Of a DNA stretch of 64,000 bases, positions 55,706 through 64,000 are shown one piece after another; within the stretch, counting starts at the first letter, position 1, and each line of letters begins with the position of its first letter. The translations under genes were made by a program, and so were the position numbers. The notes below the pieces were generated by a model. The model had not been told where the DNA came from and did not search any database. It saw only the letters and a list, made by a program, of their open reading frames with translations. The DNA is taken from assembly GCF_022267315.1 (NCBI RefSeq), contig NZ_JAIKLE010000003.1:124001-188000 (forward strand), in the 5' to 3' direction. This DNA comes from Maribellus maritimus (GTDB taxonomy: Bacteria; Bacteroidota; Bacteroidia; Bacteroidales; Prolixibacteraceae).

Positions 55706-57049
55706 TTATGCCTTTGGAAAGCTAACGTTCACCCGGGTACCTTTACCCAATTCACTTTGAAATGAAAGTGTTCCCCGGTTAAGCGAAATAAATTCCTTAC
55801 AAAGTACAAGTCCCAGGCCGGCTCCTACCTCGCCGTTTGTACCCCTTTTTGATTTTCCTTCTCCAAATTCAAGAAGCGACTGTAGCGTTTTTGGGTCCAT
55901 TCCTTCCCCCGAGTCGGTAATCTGAAAACCAACTTTTCCGGCTTCGTTTGTTGTAACAATAGAAACTTTGCCTCCCACAGGTGTAAACTTTACTGCATTG
56001 GAAACCAGGTTGCGGATAATGGTTTGCAGCATATTTGCATTCCCTGAAGTAAAAACATTCCGGCCCGGAACAAAGTCCAGCCCGATGGATTTCATCAAAG
56101 CTGAGCTTTTAAACAGCTCAAGGTTTTCGTTTACGATACGATTGACATCCAAAATTTCAGTTTCGTAATTACTCAGATTGCTTGAACGGGAAGCCCATTC
56201 AAGCAGATTCTGTAAAAGATGAAAGGTGGATTGGCTAAGTGTACGTAGTGTTTCCATAAATCTTTTTCGCTCCTTTTCATCCAGTTCCGATTCATTCTCC
56301 AGCAATTCCAACACATTCATAATATTCCCTACGGGTCCTCGCAAATCGTGGGCAATGATGGAGAAAAATTTTGTTTTTGATTTCAGCTGGTCCCGTAAAT
56401 CCTTGTCCAGACGCATATTTACTGCTGTAAGAAATCCAAAAGTAAGGGCAATCATTAATAATCCGGAAATGATATGCAGTGCAATTCCTGATTGAGAAAT
56501 AGTGGAAGGTTTAAAGTCAGGACTCGTCAGCACAACAATTACATTGAGCAAGATTACAAAAAGAAAAATAAAAAAAGAAAAGGCATTGATTTGAAAAATA
56601 CGTTTCAGGTATTTCTGTTCAGCAGACAATCTTAACATCGCGGCAAAGGCAAGCACACAATAAAAAATAAGAAAAACAGCGTGAATAATCAACTGGATTC
56701 GAAAGGAATGAAAGACAAAAAAGAAAAACAAAGATTGAACAAAATCCGTCACAGGAATCCCGATAATTATCCATTTGTACAATTTTTGCTTTTTAAACTT
56801 CCATATTCCACACAGGTACAAATAGAGACCTGCTGTAACAATTATGCCGGGTGCTACCATCGACAGATATCCGTTTTGGGGAGGAAGCAAGCGGAATAAG
56901 AGACCGATACCGATAACAAAACTTCCCAAAGCCCAGTAAACCGTTCCCTGTGATGCAGCAGTCCGGCGCAAAACCAACATATAAAATCCCATAATTAAGG
57001 TTATACCTGAGTTGAAAAACGTCAGAATCTGAATAATACTATGATGCAT
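55706..57049 (-). CDS. Membrane sensor histidine kinase
   Basis: 447 aa. Six or seven membrane helices in residues 1-205 without a large extracytoplasmic loop, then a HisKA domain with the phospho-acceptor His near residue 233 (FSIIAHDLRGPVGN) and an ATPase domain with NLVSNAVKFTP, DSGEGMD and GAGLGLVL. The DLRGP form of the His motif is common in Bacteroidota kinases whose N-terminus is a helix bundle. No response regulator is adjacent, so it is an orphan. Confidence 0.88.
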   Translation of the reverse strand: MHHSIIQILTFFNSGITLIMGFYMLVLRRTAASQGTVYWALGSFVIGIGLLFRLLPPQNGYLSMVAPGIIVTAGLYLYLCGIWKFKKQKLYKWIIIGIPVTDFVQSLFFFFVFHSFRIQLIIHAVFLIFYCVLAFAAMLRLSAEQKYLKRIFQINAFSFFIFLFVILLNVIVVLTSPDFKPSTISQSGIALHIISGLLMIALTFGFLTAVNMRLDKDLRDQLKSKTKFFSIIAHDLRGPVGNIMNVLELLENESELDEKERKRFMETLRTLSQSTFHLLQNLLEWASRSSNLSNYETEILDVNRIVNENLELFKSSALMKSIGLDFVPGRNVFTSGNANMLQTIIRNLVSNAVKFTPVGGKVSIVTTNEAGKVGFQITDSGEGMDPKTLQSLLEFGEGKSKRGTNGEVGAGLGLVLCKEFISLNRGTLSFQSELGKGTRVNVSFPKA

Positions 57050-57454
57050 GGTTTGATTTTTGGGTGTTTTTTTTGTCGAACTGTCTGCTAAATGTAATAA
57101 TGTTATTCCGGATTACAAATAAAAAGGCATTTATTTGATATCAGTAGGCTCCGATCAATACAAAAGATTTGATGTAATGATGTACAAAGCCAGATAATCA
57201 GAGATGTACGAAAATTAGATAACACCGGCATTCATGCCGGTGAAACGAGGCTACATACCCCTTGGGACTTTAGTCCAATAAATTGATATTAAGGGCTAAA
57301 GCCCATTTGTTCTTCATTGTTATTCCCTTGGATAAAAACCAGGGTTAGTCGCCAAATTGTTGTTATTACACAGCTTCTTAAGTATGAGTTTATCCGTTTG
57401 TATCGAAACACAAATTCTCACCCGGTAATTTGTAGCCTGACTCGCCGTTAAAAG
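57050..57454. repeat. Gap with palindromic repeat elements
   Basis: At 57222-57262: ATAACACCGGCATTCATGCC, GGTGAAACGAGGCTAC, a cousin of the tail of the 53-kb and 54.8-kb repeats, and containing an ACCGGCAT/ATGCCGGT palindrome. At 57264-57306: GGGACTTTAGTCC and GGGCTAAAGCCC, two self-complementary words separated by CAATAAATTGATATTAA. The first 26 nt are identical to 53176-53201. No gene. Confidence 0.65.
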
Positions 57455-58390
57455 CTATTCCACCTTAATCAGCAGCTTTCCCTGTGCATGGCCTGTGTTT
57501 GCATATTCCATGGCTTCGGGCATTTGTTCGAGGGTATAAGTCCGGTCAATTACCGGTTTGATTTGGCCTTTGGCTGCAAGTGCTGCAATAAATTCCAAAT
57601 CCGCCATATTTGCTTTTGCCGAAACTGCCAGCATTTTCTTTCTCCCCAGCGACAGTAATTTTCCAAATAATAAAGATTTGAGAATTTGTGTCATTGAACC
57701 TCCTACCATCAAATATGTACCTCCCGGAGCCAGCAAACGCCGGTAGGTCAAAAGCGCTTCGTTCCCATTTACTGCCAGAATCAAATCAAAACGTTGCCGG
57801 GTGCGGGTAAAATTCTCCTGGGTGTAATCGATTACAGTTTGAGCGCCAAGCATTCTGCTTTGTTCTGCATTTCGGGTGCTGCACACCGCTGTAATCTCTG
57901 CGCCAAAATACCGGGCAAGCTGCACGGTAAATGTACCTACTCCTCCTCCGCTTCCTACAATTAACACCTTTTGTCCTTTTTGAATCTTTCCCTTACCACG
58001 CAAAGCCTGAATGGCAGTTATTGCGGCAAGCGGAACCGCCGCCGCTTCCGCAAAGGAAAGTTCAACGGGCTTTTGGATAACTTTATCTTCAGGAGCTACG
58101 GTATACTCAGCAAAACAGCCAAATCCGCTACCTGACAAATCTCCCATCACCTCATCTCCTTCTTTCCACAGGCTCACACTCCTGCCCACCAATTCTACAC
58201 GGCCGGCAACATCGGCTCCAAAAATCTTTCGTTTGGGCACGATTCCCAATCGCATCGACCGGTAATCTGCTGCATTTACCGATGACGCAACAACTTTTAT
58301 CAGCACTTCATTTTCTTTGGGTACAGGTTTCTCCACATCAGTATAAACCAACTTTTCGGCTCCTCTTTTTTGGTAAATAATTGCTTTCAT
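57455..58390 (-). CDS. MDR-family NAD(P)-dependent oxidoreductase, zinc-free
   Basis: 311 aa from the ATG at 58390 (MKAIIYQKRG), the normal start for the family; the frame extends 45 codons upstream without homology. GroES-like N-domain (VASSVNAADYRSMR, FGADVAGRV, EGDEVMGDL) and a Rossmann domain with VLIVGSGGGVGTFTVQLAR near residue 145. The catalytic zinc Cys/His set is absent, as in quinone oxidoreductase or reticulon-4-interacting-type members. Likely reduces quinones or enones with NADPH. Single gene, 404 nt away from the kinase gene. Confidence 0.85.
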   Translation of the reverse strand: MKAIIYQKRGAEKLVYTDVEKPVPKENEVLIKVVASSVNAADYRSMRLGIVPKRKIFGADVAGRVELVGRSVSLWKEGDEVMGDLSGSGFGCFAEYTVAPEDKVIQKPVELSFAEAAAVPLAAITAIQALRGKGKIQKGQKVLIVGSGGGVGTFTVQLARYFGAEITAVCSTRNAEQSRMLGAQTVIDYTQENFTRTRQRFDLILAVNGNEALLTYRRLLAPGGTYLMVGGSMTQILKSLLFGKLLSLGRKKMLAVSAKANMADLEFIAALAAKGQIKPVIDRTYTLEQMPEAMEYANTGHAQGKLLIKVE

Positions 58391-58639
58391 TTTTTGCATA
58401 AGTGAAGGTTTTAGTGTGTAATCCTGTTTGAAAAATAAAAACATTCTGCGGTTCACAAAATAAAAGGTACGGATAAAAGCTGAAAGACAAAAGCAGGAGA
58501 TCAGCACAAAAAAGGTAATGGACAAAAGAAAAAGAACAAACGTATTCCCGGGGAATCAAATGGAGTCGTTAAAAAACAGGCTTATTGTGAAACGGAAATT
58601 GAGTATTGTCGCTTATCGCTAAAAATCAGAGAAACTTTT

Positions 58640-58647
58640 TATATTTG
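58640..58647 (+). promoter_or_regulatory. -7 box of the queuosine operon promoter
   Basis: TATATTTG, an exact TAnnTTTG box. There is no TTTG at the standard 19-nt spacing upstream. Initiation about 7 nt downstream (near 58654) would start the transcript just before the riboswitch-like pseudoknot. Confidence 0.6.
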
Positions 58648-58661
58648 CGCCATTATTAACG

Positions 58662-58694
58662 ACGTGTTCTTGATAACCACGTAAAAAACAAGAA
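58662..58694 (+). promoter_or_regulatory. Putative preQ1-I riboswitch
   Basis: H-type pseudoknot layout: stem one ACGTG (58662-58666) with CACGT (58678-58682); loop TTCTTGATAAC, whose TTCTTG (58667-58672) is complementary to CAAGAA (58689-58694) in the A-rich tail AAAAAACAAGAA. The loop ends TAAC directly before the 3' strand of stem one, as in the Thermoanaerobacter preQ1-I aptamer, where that C pairs with the ligand; the tail matches too. It ends 3 nt before the ATG of the queuosine transporter, so ligand binding should mask the ribosome site (AAGAAG). Drawn by hand, not folded. Confidence 0.75.
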
Positions 58695-58696
58695 GT

Positions 58697-59377
58697 ATGA
58701 ATAACAAAGTTTCTGTTTTGTTTATGCTGGCAGGTATATTGTTCGCAACCTGCCTTTTGATTTCCAACATCTTAGCATCAAAAATAATTATGATTGGCCC
58801 GTGGTCGGCCCCCGCCGGAGTTTTGATTTTTCCACTGGCCTATATCATTAACGATGTAATTGCAGAAGTGTGGGGATACCGAAAAGCCCGTCTGATCATC
58901 TGGGCCGGATTTGGGGTAAACCTGCTTGCAGTATTATTTTTTAGTATGGCTGTTGCCGTTCCTTCGGCCCCGTTTTATGAAGGACAAAATGCTTTTGCAA
59001 GCGTACTTGGAAACACACCTCGTATTGTAGCAGCCAGTTTGCTGGCTTACCTTTTTGGCTCGTTTCTGAATGCCTTTGTTATGAGTAAAGTCAAAGTCAT
59101 AACCGAAGGAAAATCTTTTTCGCTTCGTGCCATTGTTTCTACCCTGGCGGGCGAAAGCATCGATTCTCTGATTTTTATATTGGTAGCCTTTGCCGGTGTT
59201 TTCCCTGTAAATGTGTTATTGGGAATGATTGTTACACAAGCCGTAATAAAAACCGTTTATGAAATTATTGTACTTCCGCTAACGCTTGTGGTAGTAAAAA
59301 AAGTAAAACAACTGGAGGGCGAAGACACCTTTGATTATTCGGTATCCTATAATCCTTTTCGTTTACGACAAATTTAA
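58697..59377 (+). CDS. yhhQ: Queuosine precursor transporter (YhhQ family)
   Basis: 226 aa membrane protein with six helices of the YhhQ/DUF165 family, which imports 7-deazaguanine precursors such as preQ0 and preQ1. Typical features are ATCLLISNILASKII in helix one, FPLAYIINDVIAEVWGYRKAR near residue 48, and GESIDSLIFILVAF near 156. Preceded by a preQ1-I-like riboswitch and followed by queC and queF, so the cluster covers uptake, part of synthesis and feedback control. Confidence 0.9.
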   Translation: MNNKVSVLFMLAGILFATCLLISNILASKIIMIGPWSAPAGVLIFPLAYIINDVIAEVWGYRKARLIIWAGFGVNLLAVLFFSMAVAVPSAPFYEGQNAFASVLGNTPRIVAASLLAYLFGSFLNAFVMSKVKVITEGKSFSLRAIVSTLAGESIDSLIFILVAFAGVFPVNVLLGMIVTQAVIKTVYEIIVLPLTLVVVKKVKQLEGEDTFDYSVSYNPFRLRQI

Positions 59378-59438
59378 ACGTGCCGGACTGTGAGTTACAG
59401 TTTGGTTGTTCCTAAAAAATTAAAAAGCTTATTTTATC

Positions 59439-60098
59439 ATGAACAACAATGTATTGCTTATTTTTTCGGGCGGACAGGATTCCACAACCTGTTTGTTCTG
59501 GGCAAAACAACATTTTAACAAGGTTTCTGCGCTGGGCTTTGATTATGGTCAGCGGCACAAAACAGAACTGGAAGCAGCGCGCCACATTGCTGTACAAGCA
59601 AATGTCCCTTTTGAAATTCTAAAACTGAAATTACTCCCTCAGCTGACAGCAAATGCACTAACATCAGCCTCCATTGAAGTGGAAAAAGAAAAACCTGATG
59701 AACGCCCTCCCAACACATTAGTAGAAGGGAGAAACATGCTTTTTCTGACTTACGCAGCAATTTATGCCAAATCAAAATCGGTTAAAAATCTGGTGACCGG
59801 AGTTGGTCAGGCCGATTTTAGCGGTTATCCCGACTGCCGGAACGATTTTATTGTTTCCCTTAACCAAACGCTTAATCTTTCGATGGATTACGATTATAAA
59901 ATCCATACTCCGCTGATGTGGAAAAACAAAACAGAAATTTGGCAACTGGCCGACGAGCTTGGCGTGTTTGAACTCGTACAAAACGAAACCGTAACCTGTT
60001 ACAACGGCGTAAAAGGAAAAGGTTGCGGCAACTGTCCCGCCTGCTATTTGCGAAACCGTGGATTGGAGAACTACTTAAAACAAAAAGAAAATGAATAA
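59439..60098 (+). CDS. queC: 7-cyano-7-deazaguanine synthase QueC
   Basis: 219 aa. Converts 7-carboxy-7-deazaguanine to preQ0 using ATP and ammonia. PP-loop SGGQDST at residues 10-16; zinc site Cys residues in [19 protein letters not shown] near residue 188; the middle FVEGRN-like segment ([14 protein letters not shown]) is also typical. Overlaps queF by 8 nt. QueD and QueE are not in the window. Confidence 0.96.
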   Translation: MNNNVLLIFSGGQDSTTCLFWAKQHFNKVSALGFDYGQRHKTELEAARHIAVQANVPFEILKLKLLPQLTANALTSASIEVEKEKPDERPPNTLVEGRNMLFLTYAAIYAKSKSVKNLVTGVGQADFSGYPDCRNDFIVSLNQTLNLSMDYDYKIHTPLMWKNKTEIWQLADELGVFELVQNETVTCYNGVKGKGCGNCPACYLRNRGLENYLKQKENE

Positions 60099-60561
60099 GT
60101 TAAAACATCTGGGGAATAAAACAGCATACAATTTTAATTACCAACCGGAGGTTTTGGAGAATTTTGAAAACCAACACCCTGAACACGATTATTTTGTAAA
60201 ATTTAATGCACCGGAATTCACCAGCCTCTGTCCGATTACAGGTCAGCCCGATTTTGCTACAATTTACATCAGCTATATCCCGGATAAGAAGTTGGTGGAG
60301 AGTAAAAGCCTGAAACTGTATTTGTTTAGTTTCAGAAATCACGGTGCTTTCCATGAAGACTGTATTAATATTATAATGAAGGATTTAATCCGGCTGATGG
60401 AACCAAAATATATCGAGGTTTGGGGAAAATTCCTTCCCCGCGGCGGCTTAAGTATCGACCCGTACTGCAACTACGGAAAACCGCAAACAAAATACGAAGA
60501 GATGGCCTGGCACCGTTTACAGCATCATGACCTTGAGCCGGAGGATATAAACAACCGGTAA
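60091..60561 (+). CDS. queF: NADPH-dependent 7-cyano-7-deazaguanine reductase QueF
   Basis: 156 aa, the short unimodular type. Reduces preQ0 nitrile to preQ1 amine. The nucleophile Cys47 lies in [11 protein letters not shown] with the general acid Asp54; [20 protein letters not shown] is the family motif for NADPH and substrate binding. Last gene of the queuosine operon. Its product is the ligand expected for the riboswitch ahead of the operon, giving a closed feedback loop. Confidence 0.96.
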   Translation: MNKLKHLGNKTAYNFNYQPEVLENFENQHPEHDYFVKFNAPEFTSLCPITGQPDFATIYISYIPDKKLVESKSLKLYLFSFRNHGAFHEDCINIIMKDLIRLMEPKYIEVWGKFLPRGGLSIDPYCNYGKPQTKYEEMAWHRLQHHDLEPEDINNR

Positions 60562-60738
60562 AAAAAGCCCTGCACAAATCCTCAAATCCCCGGTACTTTT
60601 AAAACATAAGATTTTATTAGCATAACAAATCTTATATCCAAAACATACTGTAAATCAAACAATAAACTATCCCTCCCTATTGATTTTCTTTTTTATTTTT
60701 TGTAATTTAAGGAATTAAACACCATTAAATCCTTATTT

Positions 60739-62178
60739 ATGAAAACGCCGTTTATCGATCTTCATACACATCCGGCCATGAAACCCCTTGGAAGAAGTTA
60801 TTACCGGAATCAGGGCGAAAACAACGCAAACCGAAATGCAAAAGACAGTTTGTGGTATTACGATCCGCCAACGCTACTGGATAAAGCAACCAATATTGTT
60901 ACTACACTCACAAAATTCAGGCAGGCCGATTTTACATCGCTGGCAAAAAGCGGAGCTGAAATTGTTTTTGTTTCCCTGTGTGGTCTTGAAAAGGGCTTCG
61001 TCGTTAATAAACTAGGCACTCACCTGGTGGGTGATGCCGTTGCCAACCTTGTAACAGGTTTAGGGAAAAAGCGAATAGACCATGTACAAAACATGTCGGA
61101 CTATTTTTCTGACTTGGAAATGGAGTATCATTTTTACCTCCAGCTGGAAGGAGTTAAATATAAAGTGGATGGCGACTGGTACCAATATAAAATTGTTTCG
61201 TCGTTTGCAGAAATTGATAAAGAATATGATCCCGATGTAAAAACCATCTTTGTTATTTTATCCATTGAAGGAGCGCATGCGTTTAACGGAGGGCTTCAAC
61301 TCGCAGGCAGAACAATCAATAAAAAAGAGATTCTAACCAATGTTGAAAAAGTAAAAAACTGGGACAGGAGATTATTTTTTATGGGCTTAACCCATCATTT
61401 TTATAATGAAATGGTTGGACATGCCCGCAGTTTAAATGCAAAAGTAAGTAAGTTCTGCAATCAAAAAGACGGAATGGACGAAGGATTTAATGCGTTGGGA
61501 TGGGATCTGGTACGTCGGCTTCTTGACAACACCAACGGGAAACGTGTGCTCATCGATTTAAAACACATGAGTGTAAAAGCGCGAAAAGAATATTACCGGT
61601 TTCTGGCAAATGAATACCCCAATGAAATCATCCCGCTAATTGTAAGCCACGGCGCGGTAACCGGACTGCGATCGTTTGAAGAAAAAGTAGAGGACGACCT
61701 TTTTAACTTTGGAAAATTCCAGCCCGATGATATTAACTTTTATGATGATGAAATTATAAAAGTGGCTAAATCAGGTGGTTTATTTGGCATTCAGTTTGAT
61801 GAGCGGCGTGTGGGAAGCGAAACGGTACTCAAAAAGACAGGCCCCAATCTTACCCGCAGGAAAATGCTTTTCCACAAATCAAAAATGATATGGAATCAGA
61901 TCCAGCATATTGCAGAAGTACTTAACCGCCACGATATGTTTGCCTGGGGAATACAGTGTGTAGGAACTGACAACGACGGGATGGTAAATCCGCTGAATGG
62001 TTTTTGGACAGCTGAAGATATGCCGGTATTTGACAGTTACCTGGAAAAACATGCTTACAACTTTATAGCCTCGGCGCAGTCGGACAACCTAAAAAGCTAC
62101 AATAAAATGACAGCTTCCGAAATCGTTGAACGTTTTATGCATGGCAACGCCTATCATTTTCTGAGAAAAAATTTCTAA
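60739..62178 (+). CDS. M19 membrane dipeptidase-like protein
   Basis: 479 aa TIM-barrel metallopeptidase of the renal dipeptidase family. Metal-ligand candidates are His9 and His11 (DLHTHP), Glu in LSIEGAHAF near residue 180, His in LTHHFYN near 217 and IVSHGAVTG near 300, and Asp in VGTDNDGMVNP near 413. An insert region (about 30-150) is longer than in typical M19 enzymes. No signal peptide, so it is probably cytoplasmic. Substrate could be a dipeptide or another amide. Preceded by a TTG-N20-TAATTTAA promoter-like pair near 60680-60715. Confidence 0.75.
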   Translation: MKTPFIDLHTHPAMKPLGRSYYRNQGENNANRNAKDSLWYYDPPTLLDKATNIVTTLTKFRQADFTSLAKSGAEIVFVSLCGLEKGFVVNKLGTHLVGDAVANLVTGLGKKRIDHVQNMSDYFSDLEMEYHFYLQLEGVKYKVDGDWYQYKIVSSFAEIDKEYDPDVKTIFVILSIEGAHAFNGGLQLAGRTINKKEILTNVEKVKNWDRRLFFMGLTHHFYNEMVGHARSLNAKVSKFCNQKDGMDEGFNALGWDLVRRLLDNTNGKRVLIDLKHMSVKARKEYYRFLANEYPNEIIPLIVSHGAVTGLRSFEEKVEDDLFNFGKFQPDDINFYDDEIIKVAKSGGLFGIQFDERRVGSETVLKKTGPNLTRRKMLFHKSKMIWNQIQHIAEVLNRHDMFAWGIQCVGTDNDGMVNPLNGFWTAEDMPVFDSYLEKHAYNFIASAQSDNLKSYNKMTASEIVERFMHGNAYHFLRKNF

Positions 62179-62214
62179 ACACAACCATATTCCATAGTCT
62201 AGATGTTAGCATAT

Positions 62215-62252
62215 AAAATGTAGAGTCGCAATCTTGTGGCTTTACATTTTTT
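62215..62252 (+). terminator. Terminator after the M19 gene
   Basis: AAAATGTAGAGTCGCAA with TTGTGGCTTTACATTTT around a short loop, T-rich end. 37 nt after the stop. The -33 box of the next promoter overlaps its right edge. Confidence 0.8.
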
Positions 62253-62282
62253 GCATGGCTTAAACAGATTTTACTATTTTTA
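62250..62282 (+). promoter_or_regulatory. Near-consensus promoter for the FAD oxidoreductase gene
   Basis: TTTG at 62250-62253, 21-nt spacer, TATTTTTA at 62275-62282 (last base of TAnnTTTG differs). The ATG at 62311 follows after 28 nt. Confidence 0.45.
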
Positions 62283-62310
62283 GGCAAAAATCTAATAAAT
62301 CATCAACCAA

Positions 62311-63654
62311 ATGAAACGCCGAGACTTTGTTACCCGAATTATTGTTGCAGGAAGTGCCCTTTCCATGGGCGTTAGCTGCGGACGAAAAATTGAAGGAGAC
62401 CAGCAGGAAACTCCTGCGCCGCTTTCTGAAGCAACGGAACCACAACGAACGATTACCGAACCAGCCCGTGAAATCCCGGTTATTGCAGAAACAGATGTAC
62501 TGGTTATTGGCGGAGGGCCGGCCGGGGTAGCTGCCGCCATTGCGGCAAGCCGTGCCGGAGCTGAAACCTATCTGGTGGAACGTTATAATCACCTGGGCGG
62601 TTTGTGGACAGGCGGGCTTGTTCTGCCGCTGTTGTCAACCCATGCAGTAGATAAACAAAAACGAAGGAAACAAGTCATTTACGGACTTGGAGGAGAAATG
62701 GCGCAACGGCTTTTTGATATGGAAATGGCCATTCATGAGGTAAATCCGATAATTGATCCCGAGGCCGGCAAGTACATTCTGGATGAAATGATTGTTGAAT
62801 CGGGTGTAAAGATGCTGTATCATTCCTGGGGTGTAAACGCCATTATGGAAGGGAATACCATAAAAGGCGTGTTTATTGAAAGTAAATCAGGAAGGCAGGC
62901 TGTGTTGGCAAAGGTAGTGATTGACTGCACCGGCGACGGCGATGTTTTCCACTGGGCCGGTGATAGCTATGAAACCATGAACTATCATATTGGTCTGGTG
63001 CACCGTTTGGGAAATATCGACAGGATTGACAAAAACAAACCAGGCTACAAAAAAATGCCGCTCGGACAACCCACTCCAATCCCAAGTGTAAACTGGGTAA
63101 ATATGCACGGTCTGAATGATCAGGATGGAATTGACATGCAGAATCTTTCCCAATTGCAACTGCAATACCGGAAAGAAATCTGGGAAAGTGTGGAAAGAAT
63201 AAAAAAAGTACCGGGGCACGAGAACGTGTTTTTGCTCGACACTGCATCTCAAATGGGTGTTCGTATGTCGCGCATCGTGGAAGGAGAATACAAACTCACC
63301 CTTGAAGATACCATGACTTTCAAACAGTTTGACGATGTTATCGGAATCAGCGGCGCCTGGACTTCCATGTTATATAAGGGAAATAAAGTTCTGGCGTATG
63401 AACGTCCGCTCTGGCAAATTCCATATCGTTCGTTGTTACCGAAAAAAACGGAAAATTTACTGGTAGCAGGCCGCTGTTTTTGTTTTGAACAAGCTTTGGT
63501 TGAAGACACACGTATAATCGGGACCTGCCTGATTACCGGACATGGAGCGGGTGCCGCTGCAGCAATCGCCGCGAATGACCGTGTAACAGTACGCGAAATC
63601 GACCGGCAAAAACTAAGGAAAACACTTGAGGAGCAAAATGTGTGGTTTGGCTAA
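62311..63654 (+). CDS. Exported FAD-dependent oxidoreductase (FAD_oxidored family)
   Basis: 447 aa. Twin-arginine signal (KRRDFVTR, residues 2-9) ending in a lipobox-like SMGVSC, then an acidic/Pro linker to about 60. The dinucleotide-binding site is VLVIGGGPAGVAAAIAASRAG near residue 64 with the acidic end of strand two in TYLVERYNHLGGLWTGG. The C-terminus has GRCFCFEQALVEDTRIIGTCLITGHGAG. Family members oxidise or reduce unknown sugars, polyols or thiols outside the cytoplasm. Followed 80 nt later by a membrane iron-sulfur protein that could exchange electrons with it. Confidence 0.82.
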   Translation: MKRRDFVTRIIVAGSALSMGVSCGRKIEGDQQETPAPLSEATEPQRTITEPAREIPVIAETDVLVIGGGPAGVAAAIAASRAGAETYLVERYNHLGGLWTGGLVLPLLSTHAVDKQKRRKQVIYGLGGEMAQRLFDMEMAIHEVNPIIDPEAGKYILDEMIVESGVKMLYHSWGVNAIMEGNTIKGVFIESKSGRQAVLAKVVIDCTGDGDVFHWAGDSYETMNYHIGLVHRLGNIDRIDKNKPGYKKMPLGQPTPIPSVNWVNMHGLNDQDGIDMQNLSQLQLQYRKEIWESVERIKKVPGHENVFLLDTASQMGVRMSRIVEGEYKLTLEDTMTFKQFDDVIGISGAWTSMLYKGNKVLAYERPLWQIPYRSLLPKKTENLLVAGRCFCFEQALVEDTRIIGTCLITGHGAGAAAAIAANDRVTVREIDRQKLRKTLEEQNVWFG

Positions 63655-63733
63655 ACAGAAACCGGCAGCAAGCGGGTTTTAATTCTTCCTGCTAACTCAC
63701 TGCAATAGGGGCTAAAGATTTATAAAATCAAAA

Positions 63734-64000
63734 ATGAACCTAACAAAACCAAAATACATCCGCCGAGTTTCAACAGTAGTGGCTGTTTTGCTGGCTTTGC
63801 CCTTGCAGCTTGGCATTTTTACCGGACTTTATATGTGGCTGAGTCCCTTTGCAATGCTCAACTCTCTGTTTCTTTTAAAATCAATGGTTTGGCTTAATAT
63901 TTTGGGTTGGAGTATTCTGCTTGTTTCGTTTTTTCGAAACCGGTGGTTTTGTCGTTACATGTGCCCGGTAGGATTAGGCTGTGATTCGTTTTCAAAATGG
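63734..64000 (+). CDS. Membrane 4Fe-4S protein, NapH/NosR-like, C-terminus outside window
   Basis: The first 89 codons from the ATG at 63734 are visible. Basic start, membrane helix at about 12-35 (VAVLLALPLQLGIFTGLYMW), a second at about 48-65, then RYMCPVGLGCD, the Cys-Pro-x-Gly-x-x-Cys turn typical of NapH, NosR and YccM-type polyferredoxins, which pass electrons from quinol across the membrane. The remaining helices and the ferredoxin domain lie beyond 64000. Probably linked to the exported FAD enzyme upstream. Confidence 0.72.
   Translation, partial: MNLTKPKYIRRVSTVVAVLLALPLQLGIFTGLYMWLSPFAMLNSLFLLKSMVWLNILGWSILLVSFFRNRWFCRYMCPVGLGCDSFSKW

Overview
The window is a piece of a Bacteroidota chromosome, most like marine or sediment Bacteroidales/Marinilabiliales (Prolixibacteraceae-like). 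The evidence is the gene content and signals: alternative complex III, many lipoproteins with acidic residues after the lipidated Cys, LytS/LytTR-type and hybrid sensor systems, and three promoters that exactly match the Bacteroidota consensus TTTG-N19-TAnnTTTG. The base composition is fairly AT-rich. I saw no rRNA, tRNA, insertion sequence or CRISPR array.

Layout. 1-4 kb (minus): thiol peroxidase (cut by the left edge), cysteine synthase with a hairpin in its leader, and an ABC exporter pair (NatA/NatB-like). 4.2-11.8 kb (plus): a lipid-anchored TPR sensor kinase and its LytTR regulator, three secreted or lipoprotein genes of unknown function, and a lipoprotein cellobiose 2-epimerase-like enzyme. 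11.8-19.7 kb (minus): a complete alternative complex III operon, actABCDEF, with no oxidase genes beside it. 20-25.2 kb (minus): an AI-2E family permease, then a polysaccharide trio (methyltransferase, asparagine-synthase-like protein, flippase). 25.3-34.5 kb (plus): housekeeping and hypothetical genes, including an AlkD-like protein, a Bax inhibitor-1 protein, a DoxDA fusion, a tandem pair of YghO-like proteins, ribosomal protein L31 type B and Lon. 34.6-39.8 kb (minus): a GH2 beta-galactosidase and an M81 peptidase lipoprotein. 40-48 kb: a hybrid histidine kinase, small membrane or secreted proteins, a fatty-acid desaturase and a beta-propeller lipoprotein.

48.7-57.4 kb is the accessory stretch. 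It has long intergenic gaps filled with degenerate dispersed repeats and 20-21-bp tandem repeats, a small secreted protein with four LExWMT repeats, and a three-gene operon coding for a GHKL ATPase, a STAS-like protein and a PIN nuclease. Immediately upstream of that operon, overlapping its first start codon, is what looks like the broken 3' end of a type I restriction hsdS gene. This is my best candidate for an undescribed conflict or regulatory system.

58.6-60.6 kb is a queuosine operon (precursor transporter, queC, queF). A short H-type pseudoknot just after a promoter -7 box and just before the first ATG matches the architecture of a preQ1-I riboswitch. The window ends with an M19 dipeptidase-like protein, an exported FAD oxidoreductase and the start of a membrane 4Fe-4S protein.

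Limits: all functional names rest on motif recognition by eye. No database search or folding program was run.
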